DNA of 64,000 nucleotides from Edaphobacter paludis (GTDB lineage Bacteria > Acidobacteriota > Terriglobia > Terriglobales > Acidobacteriaceae), in the NCBI RefSeq assembly GCF_039993895.1, contig NZ_CP121194.1:434001-498000 (forward strand), in the 5' to 3' direction. Positions 46,078 through 54,557 of this stretch are shown here, piece after piece. A program made the position numbers and the translations under genes. The number at the start of each line of letters is the position of its first letter. Within the stretch, counting starts at the first letter, position 1. The notes below the pieces were generated by a model. That model made no database searches, had not been told where the DNA came from, and worked only from the letters and a program-made list of their open reading frames with translations.

Positions 46078-47097
46078 ATGATCGTAGCGATGCAGGACCA
46101 TGCAACCGAAGAACACATACAGCGCGTGATCGAGCGGATGGTTGAGCTCGGATTCAATGTTCACCGCACGACAGGCGCGGTACAGACAATTCTGGCCGGC
46201 GTAGGAACGCCGGAGCACTTTGAGGTCGCAGAGTTCAAGGTGCTGCCCGGTGTGCACGATGCATACCGTATCTCGTCGCCCTACAAGCTGGCAGGCCGCA
46301 GCTTCCGTCCCGAGGGCACGCAGGTCAAGTTCCCCAACGGCGTGGTCATCGGCGGCAACGAAGTCGTCATAATGGCGGGCCCCTGTTCGGTCGAGTCGCG
46401 GGAGCAGATTCTGCTTAGCGCGAAGCAGGTAGCGGCAGCGGGCGCAAAGTTTCTGCGCGGTGGAGCATACAAGCCCCGCAGCTCGCCGTATAGCTTCCAG
46501 GGTATGGGCGTCGAAGGCCTGAAGCTGCTCCGCGAGGTCGCCGATGAGACTGGTCTTCTGGTCATCACCGAGGTTATGGAGATCTCGCAGATCGAAGTCA
46601 TGCTGCCCTACGTCGATTGCTTCCAGATCGGCGCGCGCAACATGCAGAACTTCAACCTGCTCCGCGAGCTTGGCCACATCCGCAAGCCCTGCCTGCTGAA
46701 GCGCGGCATCGCAGCAACCATTGAAGAGGTCCTGCTCAGCGCGGAGTACATCCTCTCCGGCGGCAACTACGATCTCATCTTGTGCGAGCGCGGCATTCGC
46801 ACCTACGAGACCTACACCCGCAACACGATGGACATCTCGGCAATCCCGGTACTCAAGAAGCTGACCCACCTGCCGGTCTTCGGCGATCCCTCGCACGGCG
46901 TCGGCATCCGCGACCTGGTGCCGCCGATGGCGTTGGCCAGTGTTGCTGCCGGAGCCGACGGTCTGCTGATGGAGATGCATCCGAATCCGGACAAGGCAAT
47001 GAGCGACGGTGCACAAAGCCTCTATCCTGAGCAGTTGGAGAAGCTCGTGGCACAGTTGCGCCAGCTCGCGCCGATTGTCGGGCGGAAGATCGCCTAG
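46078..47097 (+). CDS. aroF: 3-deoxy-7-phosphoheptulonate (DAHP) synthase
   Basis: 339 residues. The N-terminal 70 residues (MIVAMQDHATEEHIQRVIE) form the small ferredoxin-like/ACT-type domain of type I-beta DAHP synthases. The barrel follows with MAGPCSVESREQ, FLRGGAYKPRSSPYSFQG, QIGARNMQNF, KRGIAATIEE and FGDPSHGVG. Known role: first step of the shikimate pathway from PEP and erythrose 4-phosphate. In this class the N-terminal domain often binds Tyr or Phe for feedback control. Confidence 0.96.
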   Translation: MIVAMQDHATEEHIQRVIERMVELGFNVHRTTGAVQTILAGVGTPEHFEVAEFKVLPGVHDAYRISSPYKLAGRSFRPEGTQVKFPNGVVIGGNEVVIMAGPCSVESREQILLSAKQVAAAGAKFLRGGAYKPRSSPYSFQGMGVEGLKLLREVADETGLLVITEVMEISQIEVMLPYVDCFQIGARNMQNFNLLRELGHIRKPCLLKRGIAATIEEVLLSAEYILSGGNYDLILCERGIRTYETYTRNTMDISAIPVLKKLTHLPVFGDPSHGVGIRDLVPPMALASVAAGADGLLMEMHPNPDKAMSDGAQSLYPEQLEKLVAQLRQLAPIVGRKIA

Positions 47098-47099
47098 CC

Positions 47100-47969
47100 A
47101 TGCCTGCTGGAACAATGGAACGCGTTCTCATCATCGGAACGGGGCTGATCGGTGCTTCGACCGGGTTGGCCCTGCGATCGGCAGGGTTTGCCGGTCGTAT
47201 CGATGGCTGGGACGTAAGTTCGCTGGAGCGGACGGCGGCGGCGCAGATGGGTGCCATCGACGCTGCCGCCGCCAGCGCCGAAGAGGCGCTGGCGGCGGCG
47301 AGCAAGGCAGATGTGATCGTGCTCGCTGTGCCTGTATTGGCGATCAAAGACTGGATGCAGCGTCTTGCGCCCGTGGTCGGTAGCGGACAGTTAATCACGG
47401 ACGTAGGCAGCACAAAGCTGGAGATTACCGAACTCGGAAGGTCGCTGTTCTCGGCGGCCGATACGGCGGCATTTCTGCCCGGGCATCCGATGGCAGGCAA
47501 GGAATCCGGTGGCGCCATGCTGGCCGAGGCCCGGCTCTTCAACGGCGCGATGTGGCTTTTTACCCCGTCCACGTCTGAGTCATCGCCGATGGAAAAAGAG
47601 TGGCGCGACTGGGTCGGTTTCTTCGGCGCGCGCACGCTCGATATGGATGCGGCGCGGCATGACGAGTTATGCGCCTGGGTCAGTCACCTGCCCCAGATGT
47701 TATCGACCGCATTGGCTGCGTTGCTCGAAGACAAGTTTGGCGATGCTCCCGAGATTGGGGCCATCGGCGCCCGTGCTCTCCGCGAGACGACGCGGCTCGG
47801 GGCCAGTCCCTACAGTATGTGGCGCGACGTGGCCATGACTAATACCGGCCCCATCGCCGATACCTTATTCGCCCTCGAGCAGCGGCTGGCGCATGTCCGC
47901 GAGAACCTGCGCACACCCGAACTTCGCGACGAGTTTGCGTTGGCAAACCGGTTCCGCCAGCGACGGTAA
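47100..47969 (+). CDS. tyrA: Prephenate/arogenate dehydrogenase
   Basis: 289 residues, start two bases after the DAHP synthase stop. An internal ATG at 47115 would begin MERVLIIG and fits other TyrA starts. NAD site IIGTGLIGASTGLALR; then LAVPVLAIKDWM, TDVGSTK, and LPGHPMAGKE with the substrate-binding His; WVSHLPQMLSTALA carries the second His. Known role: oxidative decarboxylation of prephenate to 4-hydroxyphenylpyruvate in tyrosine synthesis. No ACT domain is attached. Confidence 0.95.
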   Translation: MPAGTMERVLIIGTGLIGASTGLALRSAGFAGRIDGWDVSSLERTAAAQMGAIDAAAASAEEALAAASKADVIVLAVPVLAIKDWMQRLAPVVGSGQLITDVGSTKLEITELGRSLFSAADTAAFLPGHPMAGKESGGAMLAEARLFNGAMWLFTPSTSESSPMEKEWRDWVGFFGARTLDMDAARHDELCAWVSHLPQMLSTALAALLEDKFGDAPEIGAIGARALRETTRLGASPYSMWRDVAMTNTGPIADTLFALEQRLAHVRENLRTPELRDEFALANRFRQRR

Positions 47970-48020
47970 GGCCGGCAAAGCTGTGCTTGGCCATTGCCCT
48001 TCGGGTAACATCGGTACAGA

Positions 48021-49253
48021 GTGAACAAAGCCATCAACAATCTGAGCATCCGCCTAGCCGACGTGCAAGCGGCGCGCGAGCGCCTGCGTGGATCGATCTA
48101 CTATTCGCCCTGTCCCCATTCGCAGATGCTTTCTGCGCTGACAGGCCAGCAGATCTATCTCAAGCTCGAAAACCTGCAGATGACGGGCTCCTTCAAAGAG
48201 CGTGGCGCGCTCAACCGTATTGCCACGCTGACGACCGAGCAGAGATCTCGCGGCGTCATCGCCGCCAGCGCGGGTAATCACGCGCAGGGCGTAGCCTACC
48301 ACGCCACCAAGCGGGGAATCTGCAGCATCATCGTGATGCCTCTGGCCACGCCGCTGGTCAAGGTGACGGCGACGCGCAACTTCGGCGCCCAGGTCGTGCT
48401 GCATGGAGCCAACTACGACGAGGCCTGCGAAGAAGCGACGCGCATCTGTGCCGTGGAGGGAATGACCTTCATCCATCCCTTCGACGATCCCATCGTTATG
48501 GCCGGGCAGGGAACCATCGGATTGGAACTGTTGGAGCAGGTGCCTGAACTGCAAGCCGTGGTGGTCCCCATCGGCGGCGGCGGTCTGATCGGCGGCATCG
48601 CCTGCGCCATCAAAGAGTCGCGGCCTGACATCCGCATCATCGGTGTGCAGACCTCGCGTCTGCCTTCCATGGCCGAAGCCGTCCGGCAGCATCACCCGGT
48701 GACGCTCGATTCGGCAACCACGATCGCCGACGGCATCGCCGTTCGTCGCGCCGGAGAGATTACCTTTCCTGTTGTAGAGCGTTATGTCGACGAGATCGTC
48801 ACCGTCGACGAGGACGAGATCGCCTCCGCAATCCTGGTGCTGCTTGAGCGGGAAAAGACCTTGGCCGAAGGCGCGGGAGCAACGGCGCTGGCTGCCTTGA
48901 TTCAGAAGAAGACGACACTCAAGTCTGAGCACACGGCAGTAATGGTCTGCGGCGGCAACATCGATGTAACCCTGCTCTCGCGGATCATCGAGCGCGGTCT
49001 GGTGCAGGATGGCCGCCTGATCCGGCTGCGGATTCATCTGCTGGACAAGCCGGGAGCATTGGCCGAGCTAACCCGCCTGATTGCCGATCACCGCGCCAAC
49101 ATTGTGGATACGCTGCACAACCGAGCCTATTACGGAGTCAACCTTGGAGATACCGTGATCGACATCACCATGGAGACGCGTGGCCGCGAACAGGTCTCGG
49201 AGTTGCTGGCCGCCCTCACTGCCGGGGGCTATAAACATAGCCGCGTCCTTTAG
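48021..49253 (+). CDS. ilvA: Threonine ammonia-lyase with single ACT domain
   Basis: 410 residues from a GTG with a weak ribosome site; no better start is visible. The PLP lysine lies in [12 protein letters not shown], the PLP-phosphate loop in IGGGGLIGG, and [15 protein letters not shown] is typical. One ACT domain ends the protein ([21 protein letters not shown], about 333-405). Known role: L-threonine to 2-oxobutanoate, entry to isoleucine. Two-ACT forms are the classical biosynthetic IlvA; this single-ACT form also resembles TdcB-like enzymes. Lies 51 bases after tyrA. Confidence 0.92.
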   Translation: MNKAINNLSIRLADVQAARERLRGSIYYSPCPHSQMLSALTGQQIYLKLENLQMTGSFKERGALNRIATLTTEQRSRGVIAASAGNHAQGVAYHATKRGICSIIVMPLATPLVKVTATRNFGAQVVLHGANYDEACEEATRICAVEGMTFIHPFDDPIVMAGQGTIGLELLEQVPELQAVVVPIGGGGLIGGIACAIKESRPDIRIIGVQTSRLPSMAEAVRQHHPVTLDSATTIADGIAVRRAGEITFPVVERYVDEIVTVDEDEIASAILVLLEREKTLAEGAGATALAALIQKKTTLKSEHTAVMVCGGNIDVTLLSRIIERGLVQDGRLIRLRIHLLDKPGALAELTRLIADHRANIVDTLHNRAYYGVNLGDTVIDITMETRGREQVSELLAALTAGGYKHSRVL

Positions 49254-49383
49254 GCACCTCTGATTAAGCCTTCGTTTGAAGCGGCTGGACTTCAGCCCCT
49301 CCGTAAATCGAGCTGAATCAACGCGGCTTTCGCCGCTGAGCAGGCTTGAACCATTAATCGAGTCTTCCTTGAAGGCCGCTGCC
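49254..49383. other. 130-base convergent gap with small hairpins
   Basis: Between ilvA and the Nramp-like gene. GGCTG-GACTT-CAGCC (near 49292) and GCGGC-TTTC-GCCGC (49323-49336) are small hairpins without a clear T run; they may serve as a two-way terminator. Confidence 0.4.
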
Positions 49384-50715
49384 TCATCGAGCGGCATGTT
49401 GAAACACCAGCGTATACAACAGCGCAACTGCGGATAGGCCCATCACCCCGAAGGTTACCCAGACAAAGGTCCGCGACAGCGCTCCGCCCCGGTGGTCTCC
49501 CAATATCTCCGGATTGCCATTGATCTTCGCGATCAGAAAAAGCAGAGGCACTGCGGCAATCCCATTAAAGACAGCCGTGAAGACCAGCGCCTTCATCGGA
49601 TCGATGCCCACAAAATTAAGCAGTAACCCGATCAGCATCGACAGAATGATGATTCCGTAGAACCCCCGCGCCTTCTTGAACTTCCTCGAAAGCCCTTCCT
49701 TCCAGCCGAATGCCTCCGCCAGCGCATAAGCAGCCGAGCCTGCCAGCACCGGGATCGCCAGCAGTCCCAGGCCAATCACACCAACGGCGAACAGGTCTTT
49801 TGCCACCTGCCCCGAGTTGGGAAAGGACTGCACCAGCGGTTCTAATGCCTTGGCGGCGTCGGCAGCGGTGTTGATCGTCGTCGTTCCGTGTTTGAACAGC
49901 ACTGTCGCCGTCGTGATGATAATGAACCACTGAGCAAGCTCCGCCGATGCCATGCCCACTAGCGTATCGATCCTCATGTCGCGGATGAATCTTCGCGGAA
50001 GCCGAGGTTTGCCATCTTTGTCTGTATGCATCCCCACCGCACGCTGTTCTTCCACCTCTTCTGAAGCCTGCCAGAAGAACATGTAGGGCGAAATCGATGT
50101 TCCAAAGACCCCGGTAATAATGAAGAAGAAGGCAAATGAGAGTTCGATATGCGGCACCACGGTCGCGTACAAAATCTGCTTCCATGGCTGTTTCACAATA
50201 AGCGCCGTCGCCGGATACGAGAACAGCGCAAGTGCGAGCCACTTCAACCAATTCGCATAAGTCTTGTAAGTAACCAAGACTTCCGATACCACGAGGACCA
50301 GCGTCGCTGAAACTGCGAACAACCAGAACGGGAGGTTCACAACCAGTTGGGCCGCTGCCGCTACCGCGCCAATATCGGCGCCGATGTTGATGGTATTGGC
50401 CACAGCCACAAGCACCACCACGCCGATCAATATCTTGCGCGAATAATGGTCCTTGATAACGCCGGCAAGCCCCTTGCCCTTTACTGCGCCGATGCGCCCG
50501 CACGCCTCCTGAACGGCGAGCAAAAGCGGTATCTGGTAAAGCGCTGTCCATAGCTGGCCAAACCCGAACTGTGCTCCCGTCTGCGAATAAGTGGCAATGC
50601 CGGATGGATCGTCGTCGGCTGCGCCCGTGATAATGCCGGGGCCAAGAATCTTGAAAAACCCGAGGACCTTCTTCTTTAAAGAGCTTTTCGGCTCTTGCTC
50701 CACCATCTGGACCAC
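49384..50715 (-). CDS. Nramp-like transporter with non-canonical metal site
   Basis: 443 residues from the GTG at 50715, with AAAAGGAA upstream; about 11 hydrophobic segments. The fold is Nramp-like (GPGIITGAADDDPSGIATYSQTG, then helix 6 ITGVFGTSISPYMFFWQASEE). The canonical DPGN of helix 1 is DPSG here (36-39), and the Met of the helix 6 MPH motif is Ser209, followed by Pro210-Tyr211. The Asn and Met that make classical Nramp proteins selective for Mn/Fe are therefore missing. Substrate is unresolved: Mg, Al or a non-metal are known or possible in divergent relatives. Confidence 0.85.
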   Translation of the reverse strand: MVQMVEQEPKSSLKKKVLGFFKILGPGIITGAADDDPSGIATYSQTGAQFGFGQLWTALYQIPLLLAVQEACGRIGAVKGKGLAGVIKDHYSRKILIGVVVLVAVANTINIGADIGAVAAAAQLVVNLPFWLFAVSATLVLVVSEVLVTYKTYANWLKWLALALFSYPATALIVKQPWKQILYATVVPHIELSFAFFFIITGVFGTSISPYMFFWQASEEVEEQRAVGMHTDKDGKPRLPRRFIRDMRIDTLVGMASAELAQWFIIITTATVLFKHGTTTINTAADAAKALEPLVQSFPNSGQVAKDLFAVGVIGLGLLAIPVLAGSAAYALAEAFGWKEGLSRKFKKARGFYGIIILSMLIGLLLNFVGIDPMKALVFTAVFNGIAAVPLLFLIAKINGNPEILGDHRGGALSRTFVWVTFGVMGLSAVALLYTLVFQHAAR

Positions 50716-50789
50716 GGTTTATCGGTTCCTTTTCATAGAAGTGGCATAAGTCTATCTCACCTGCAACGTAACTCAGGCCATCCAACCCT

Positions 50790-51656
50790 ATGGCCAAATT
50801 AGTAATCCAAGAGCGCACCCAGTTCATTTACAGGCATACTACCCACATGGCAGTTCGCGCCGCCCATCCCGTGCGCACCTTGCGCGATCTGGTCGCAACT
50901 CTTGAAGCCGCGATCACTCTGGTCCGCACCAATGCCAAATCCAAACCCGTCCATGACCTTCGCACCACGACCCGCCGCATCGAAGCCCAGCTCGAACTTC
51001 TAGCGCTTCTGCCCGATCTTCCCGAGCACCGCAAGCCAGCAAAGAAGGCTCGCAAACTTCTTCGTAAACTTCGCCGTGCCGCCGGGCGTGTCCGCGACCT
51101 CGATGTCCAGCGCGGTCTCATCCGATCCAAATCAGACGAAGCCCACAAGCTCCGCAGCCTTTTCAAGCAGCAGCGCGGCCAAGCGGTGGAAAGGCTTCTC
51201 GATATAGTTCACAAGCATCAGTCCAAACTCGACCGCCATCTCAAAGCGCTGCTCGAAATGCTGACCTCCGCCCAATCCCTTGCCATCCCTGCCGAGCACT
51301 TGATCCAACTCACCCTGGACTGGTACGCTCACCAAACTTCGGCTCCGATACACCGGAACCATCGCCAACTCCATGACATTCGCAAAGCCGCTAAACTCGC
51401 CCGCTACATCATCGAGTCAGCCGGTTCTGCCTCTACCCGCCACCTCGCCCTCACCTTCGAGTCACTTCAGAAATCCGGCGGCGATTGGCACGACTGGCAC
51501 ACCCTCTCGCGCATCGCGCGCCGCGAGCTGAGTTCCTCATCGTCGCTTACGCAATCCTTCACCCACCGCCGCGAAAAATCGTTGGCAGAGTATCAGAGTC
51601 AACTCAAAGCTCTACCCAGAAATCTCGCTCCCTCTAATCCCCGGAATATTGCTTGA
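50790..51656 (+). CDS. CHAD domain protein
   Basis: 288 residues. The CHAD signature is clear: VHDLRTTTRRIEAQLELL, then a run of Lys/Arg-rich helices (KKARKLLRKLRRAAGRVRDLDVQ, in part), LHDIRKAAKLARYIIE in the second half, and WHDWHTL. The conserved His and basic residues are known to bind polyphosphate and target granules. No CYTH or ppk gene is adjacent. It diverges from the transporter across 74 bases. Confidence 0.9.
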   Translation: MAKLVIQERTQFIYRHTTHMAVRAAHPVRTLRDLVATLEAAITLVRTNAKSKPVHDLRTTTRRIEAQLELLALLPDLPEHRKPAKKARKLLRKLRRAAGRVRDLDVQRGLIRSKSDEAHKLRSLFKQQRGQAVERLLDIVHKHQSKLDRHLKALLEMLTSAQSLAIPAEHLIQLTLDWYAHQTSAPIHRNHRQLHDIRKAAKLARYIIESAGSASTRHLALTFESLQKSGGDWHDWHTLSRIARRELSSSSSLTQSFTHRREKSLAEYQSQLKALPRNLAPSNPRNIA

Positions 51657-51676
51657 CGCTTCCGCGACTGCAAACG

Positions 51677-51733
51677 ACACGTCATCTCGGCCAAGGTGTG
51701 GATGTTCCCGCCGCAGTGGAGAGCCCTGCATTT
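51677..51733 (+). repeat. Intergenic repeat family B, copy 2
   Basis: ACACGTCATCTCGGCC (51677-51692) and GCAGTGGAGAGCCCTGCATTT-type bases (51713-51733) match the copy at 33405-33444 in the same order. It lies between the convergent CHAD and cytochrome genes. Confidence 0.6.
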
Positions 51734-51770
51734 GTCGTCTGAGGAGAAGAGTCAATCTCTGAAAACTGAT

Positions 51771-52190
51771 TTACCGTTGAGCCGCATCTTCCGGCATGAT
51801 CGCTCCGGCTTTTACCCACTGCTCCACTGTCGCTACATCCGCATTCGAAATCCTGGGCAACTTCGGCGGCATCGGCATGGGATCATTCGTCGGCCCCTCA
51901 TGCCGGATCAGTCTTACCAGCAGGCTCTTCGCCGGATCACCAGGAACCACAACCGGGCCTGTATGGCCGCCCTTCAGAATTCCTGCCCGCGTAGCCAGAT
52001 TTAACCCACCGCGATGGTTCATTCCTCCATGACACCGGTAGCAATGTTCCTTGAAAATCGGCTGCACGCTCGTCGTATAAAACTGGGGAGTCGCCGCCGT
52101 GTCCGGTGCTGCCTGTACCGTCCCTGTCCGCAATCCCCAGCCCAGCAAAGCCATCCCCACTACAATCCAGCCCACCAGCAACTTCCGCAT
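51771..52190 (-). CDS. Exported c-type cytochrome, Planctomycete-cytochrome (PSCyt1)-like
   Basis: 139 residues with an N-terminal signal or anchor segment (about 5-22). One haem-attachment site CYRCH (50-54) sits in VQPIFKEHCYRCHGG. LRLT-like spacing follows (GGLNLATRAGILKGG, VPGDPAKSLLVRLI), and DPMPMPPK near 103-110 may supply the Met ligand. Small domains of this kind are usually part of larger membrane complexes; here it stands alone. Electron partner unknown. Confidence 0.85.
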   Translation of the reverse strand: MRKLLVGWIVVGMALLGWGLRTGTVQAAPDTAATPQFYTTSVQPIFKEHCYRCHGGMNHRGGLNLATRAGILKGGHTGPVVVPGDPAKSLLVRLIRHEGPTNDPMPMPPKLPRISNADVATVEQWVKAGAIMPEDAAQR

Positions 52191-52298
52191 CCATCCCCCT
52201 GTTTACCGACTAGTATACGGAACCCATCTGATTACTTACACTAGCTATAGATAGTCTCTAAGGTAGGAATTGCTCTGGCGTTCCGCGCCTCTCAAAAC

Positions 52299-53450
52299 AT
52301 GATGCGGTTGAACGCTCCACTTACGGCCCTGCTGGCGCTTGCAGTCTTGTTTCTCATCCCTGCCACGCTGCTCGCGAAACCCCCGCACCACCGTGCGCGC
52401 AAGACGACCAGCGTCCGCAAGCAGACCCGCACCAAGGCGAAGGCAGAACATCGCCACGCCTCCACAGCCAGGGTCTCTCGCGTCCACTCCAGCACCACAC
52501 GAAAACATCTGACAAAGAGAGCCAGCACCCACCGTCGCGCCGCCTCGCCCCGCGTACTCGAAGTGTCCGATCAGTCACCCAGAAAGGCTACGGCAGACGA
52601 CTTCCTGAAAGCTGCCTCTGTGAAATCGCAGCCCGAGGAGACTCCTGTAGCTCATCACACCGAAAGCGCCGCAGTGGTCTCCCACTCCCGCCGCTCGTCC
52701 CGCAGAAGCCGCTCTGTCGCTAAGTCCGTTTCCGTCGTCAGCGTCATCCGCCCGGCGCCGGAGAAACCCCAGTTGAAGAGCATTGCAGACGAGGCCGCTG
52801 CTCCGTCCGTTCTCCCTGCGCTCTACAACAAACGCGGGCGCCTCATCATCCCCCGACCTCTGAAGGGCTCCCACGAGATCCTCCTGCATCAGAACGAAGT
52901 CGCCGACCGCGAGGGACTCGACCGCATTCAGAACGACGCGGACCTCCTCGATATGAGAAACAAGCGGATGTTGGTTCCAATACCGACAAGTTACGCATTG
53001 CAGGTGGATGACCGTCTGCCCGCCGATCGTCGTTACACCCGCCCGTGGACCTCGGAGTTCCTCAGCAGCATGGCGCGGGCTCACTACGCTCACTTTCACT
53101 CCCCGCTACAGGTGAACTCTGCTGTCCGTACCGTCGAGTTTCAGCAGCATCTGATACATATCAATGGCAACGCCGCTCCGGCTGGAGGCGATACCGCCTC
53201 GCCCCATCTCACCGGACAGGCCGTCGATATAGCAAAGCACGGCCTGTCACGTACTGAAGTAGCTTGGATGCGCGGCTACCTTTTGCCGCTGATTCAGGAA
53301 GGCAAGATCGATGTCGAAGAAGAGTTTCAGCAGTCCTGCTTCCACATCAGCGTCTATAAGAAATATCTGCCGCCCGCAGACGTGCCGAGGCGCGATCTAG
53401 ACACTCATCGCAGTGGCGAAGCCAGCGCACTGGCAACGGCCATTCGCTAG
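52299..53450 (+). CDS. Exported DUF5715 / VanY-like peptidase
   Basis: 383 residues with a signal peptide (cleavage near LLA-KP) and a 170-residue Arg/Ser/His-rich basic region. The C-terminal domain (about 265-360) has the pattern of LAS-type (M15/VanY) D,D-peptidases: VNSAVRTVEFQQHL, then SPHLTGQAVDI (about 301-311; His and Asp ligands) and CFHISVY (about 347; third His). Likely role: peptidoglycan D,D- or L,D-cleavage in the periplasm, by inference. The basic region would suit binding to the wall. Confidence 0.82.
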   Translation: MMRLNAPLTALLALAVLFLIPATLLAKPPHHRARKTTSVRKQTRTKAKAEHRHASTARVSRVHSSTTRKHLTKRASTHRRAASPRVLEVSDQSPRKATADDFLKAASVKSQPEETPVAHHTESAAVVSHSRRSSRRSRSVAKSVSVVSVIRPAPEKPQLKSIADEAAAPSVLPALYNKRGRLIIPRPLKGSHEILLHQNEVADREGLDRIQNDADLLDMRNKRMLVPIPTSYALQVDDRLPADRRYTRPWTSEFLSSMARAHYAHFHSPLQVNSAVRTVEFQQHLIHINGNAAPAGGDTASPHLTGQAVDIAKHGLSRTEVAWMRGYLLPLIQEGKIDVEEEFQQSCFHISVYKKYLPPADVPRRDLDTHRSGEASALATAIR

Positions 53451-53486
53451 TTCATCTTCCTTGTAGATTCACATCGAAACCGAGTC

Positions 53487-53521
53487 CCCCATCCTTCGCG
53501 GCATTACCGCGAAGGATGGGG
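53487..53521. repeat. Hairpin repeat family C, copy 2
   Basis: A perfect 15-bp stem, CCCCATCCTTCGCGG (53487-53501) with CCGCGAAGGATGGGG (53507-53521), around the loop CATTA. No T run on either side. It lies between convergent genes and may act as a two-way transcript end or a repeat. The same core occurs at 31474-31507 and 33447-33463. Confidence 0.8.
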
Positions 53522-53546
53522 AGTAGATTCTTCATCCACGTGCGCT

Positions 53547-54548
53547 CTAAATCGTCTGGCGCAACCCAGTGTGCCAGCTCTTATAAGCCGCATCCAATGC
53601 GCGCATATTACGCACGCCATCCTCACCCGATGCGGCAAACGTACCCGTTCCCCGAAAAGCCTGCGCAAAGCTGTCCAGCATCCGCGTGTACCCATCGCCA
53701 TTTTCGAGAGTAACGGTCTCGACCAGCTCCCCAGCCCTTCGCAGCTCCAACTGCACAGGACGATCCACCGTCAACCCGTTTTCGGCAACCAGCACGCCAT
53801 CGCTGCCGGTAATCTCGACCAGAGTGCGGTATGGCGCACGTGCACTCACCGACACATGGGCATACACGCCGCCGGTCATCTCCAGTTGCAGCGATGCAAC
53901 CGCCTCCACCTTGCCCGACGACTCATCCCGCCGCGCCAGCGTGCTCACACTCACCACGTCTTCACCCAGCACATAGCGAAGCGCATCGATGCAGTGCACA
54001 CCCACATCCGCAATGGGCCCACCGCAAGCCAGCGTCGGATCGGTGATCCACTTCCGCGGGGCATTCCCTGCTGGGTACGCATACTCCGCATGCGCCATCT
54101 GCGGCTGTCCAATGCGGCCCGCCTCAATCTGATCACGCATCCAAGCCAGACTGTGGTTGAAGCGAAAGTTCTGCCCCACGCCAAAGAGCAGGCCCGCAGC
54201 CTTGGCTGCTTCAGCCATCTCCTGCGCCTCGGCAGTATTCATCGAGAGCGGCTTTTCGCACAAGACTGCCTTGCCATGCCGCAGAGCCAGCAAAACATCG
54301 TCCTTGTGCATCGCATCCGGCGATGTAATAAAAACCACGTCAACCTCGGGCGAAGCGCACAACTCCTCTCGTGTTGCGAAGCAACGAGCGATGTTGTGCG
54401 TGGCACACTCCTTCGCCGCCGCCTCCTGATCGCGTCGCCACATTCCCATCAGGGTCGTCTCTTGAGACCGTAAAAAAGCAGGCAACAGGCGCCGCACCGC
54501 ATGGTGCCCAAAGCCAAGAATCGCAAAACGTACGGGAGCATGTGTCAT
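53547..54548 (-). CDS. Gfo/Idh/MocA-family oxidoreductase
   Basis: 333 residues. The N-terminal Rossmann fold has ILGFGHHAVRRLLPAF in place of the usual GxGxxG run. EKP occurs in VLCEKPLSMNTAEAQEM, and GGPIADVGVHCIDALRYVLG carries the catalytic-domain His. Known role of the family: NAD(P)-dependent redox on sugars, inositols or sugar acids. It begins 9 bases after the PPIase gene and is the last gene of the lptD run; the functional link is unclear. Confidence 0.9.
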   Translation of the reverse strand: MTHAPVRFAILGFGHHAVRRLLPAFLRSQETTLMGMWRRDQEAAAKECATHNIARCFATREELCASPEVDVVFITSPDAMHKDDVLLALRHGKAVLCEKPLSMNTAEAQEMAEAAKAAGLLFGVGQNFRFNHSLAWMRDQIEAGRIGQPQMAHAEYAYPAGNAPRKWITDPTLACGGPIADVGVHCIDALRYVLGEDVVSVSTLARRDESSGKVEAVASLQLEMTGGVYAHVSVSARAPYRTLVEITGSDGVLVAENGLTVDRPVQLELRRAGELVETVTLENGDGYTRMLDSFAQAFRGTGTFAASGEDGVRNMRALDAAYKSWHTGLRQTI

Positions 54549-54557
54549 AGTTTGAGT

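Noticed and set aside
46030..47115. 361-codon reverse ORF opposite DAHP synthase
   Set aside because: Shadow frame; the DAHP synthase motifs on the forward strand are complete.
49616..50827. 403-codon reverse ORF in another frame of the Nramp-like gene
   Set aside because: Lacks the membrane helices and family motifs that the chosen frame shows.
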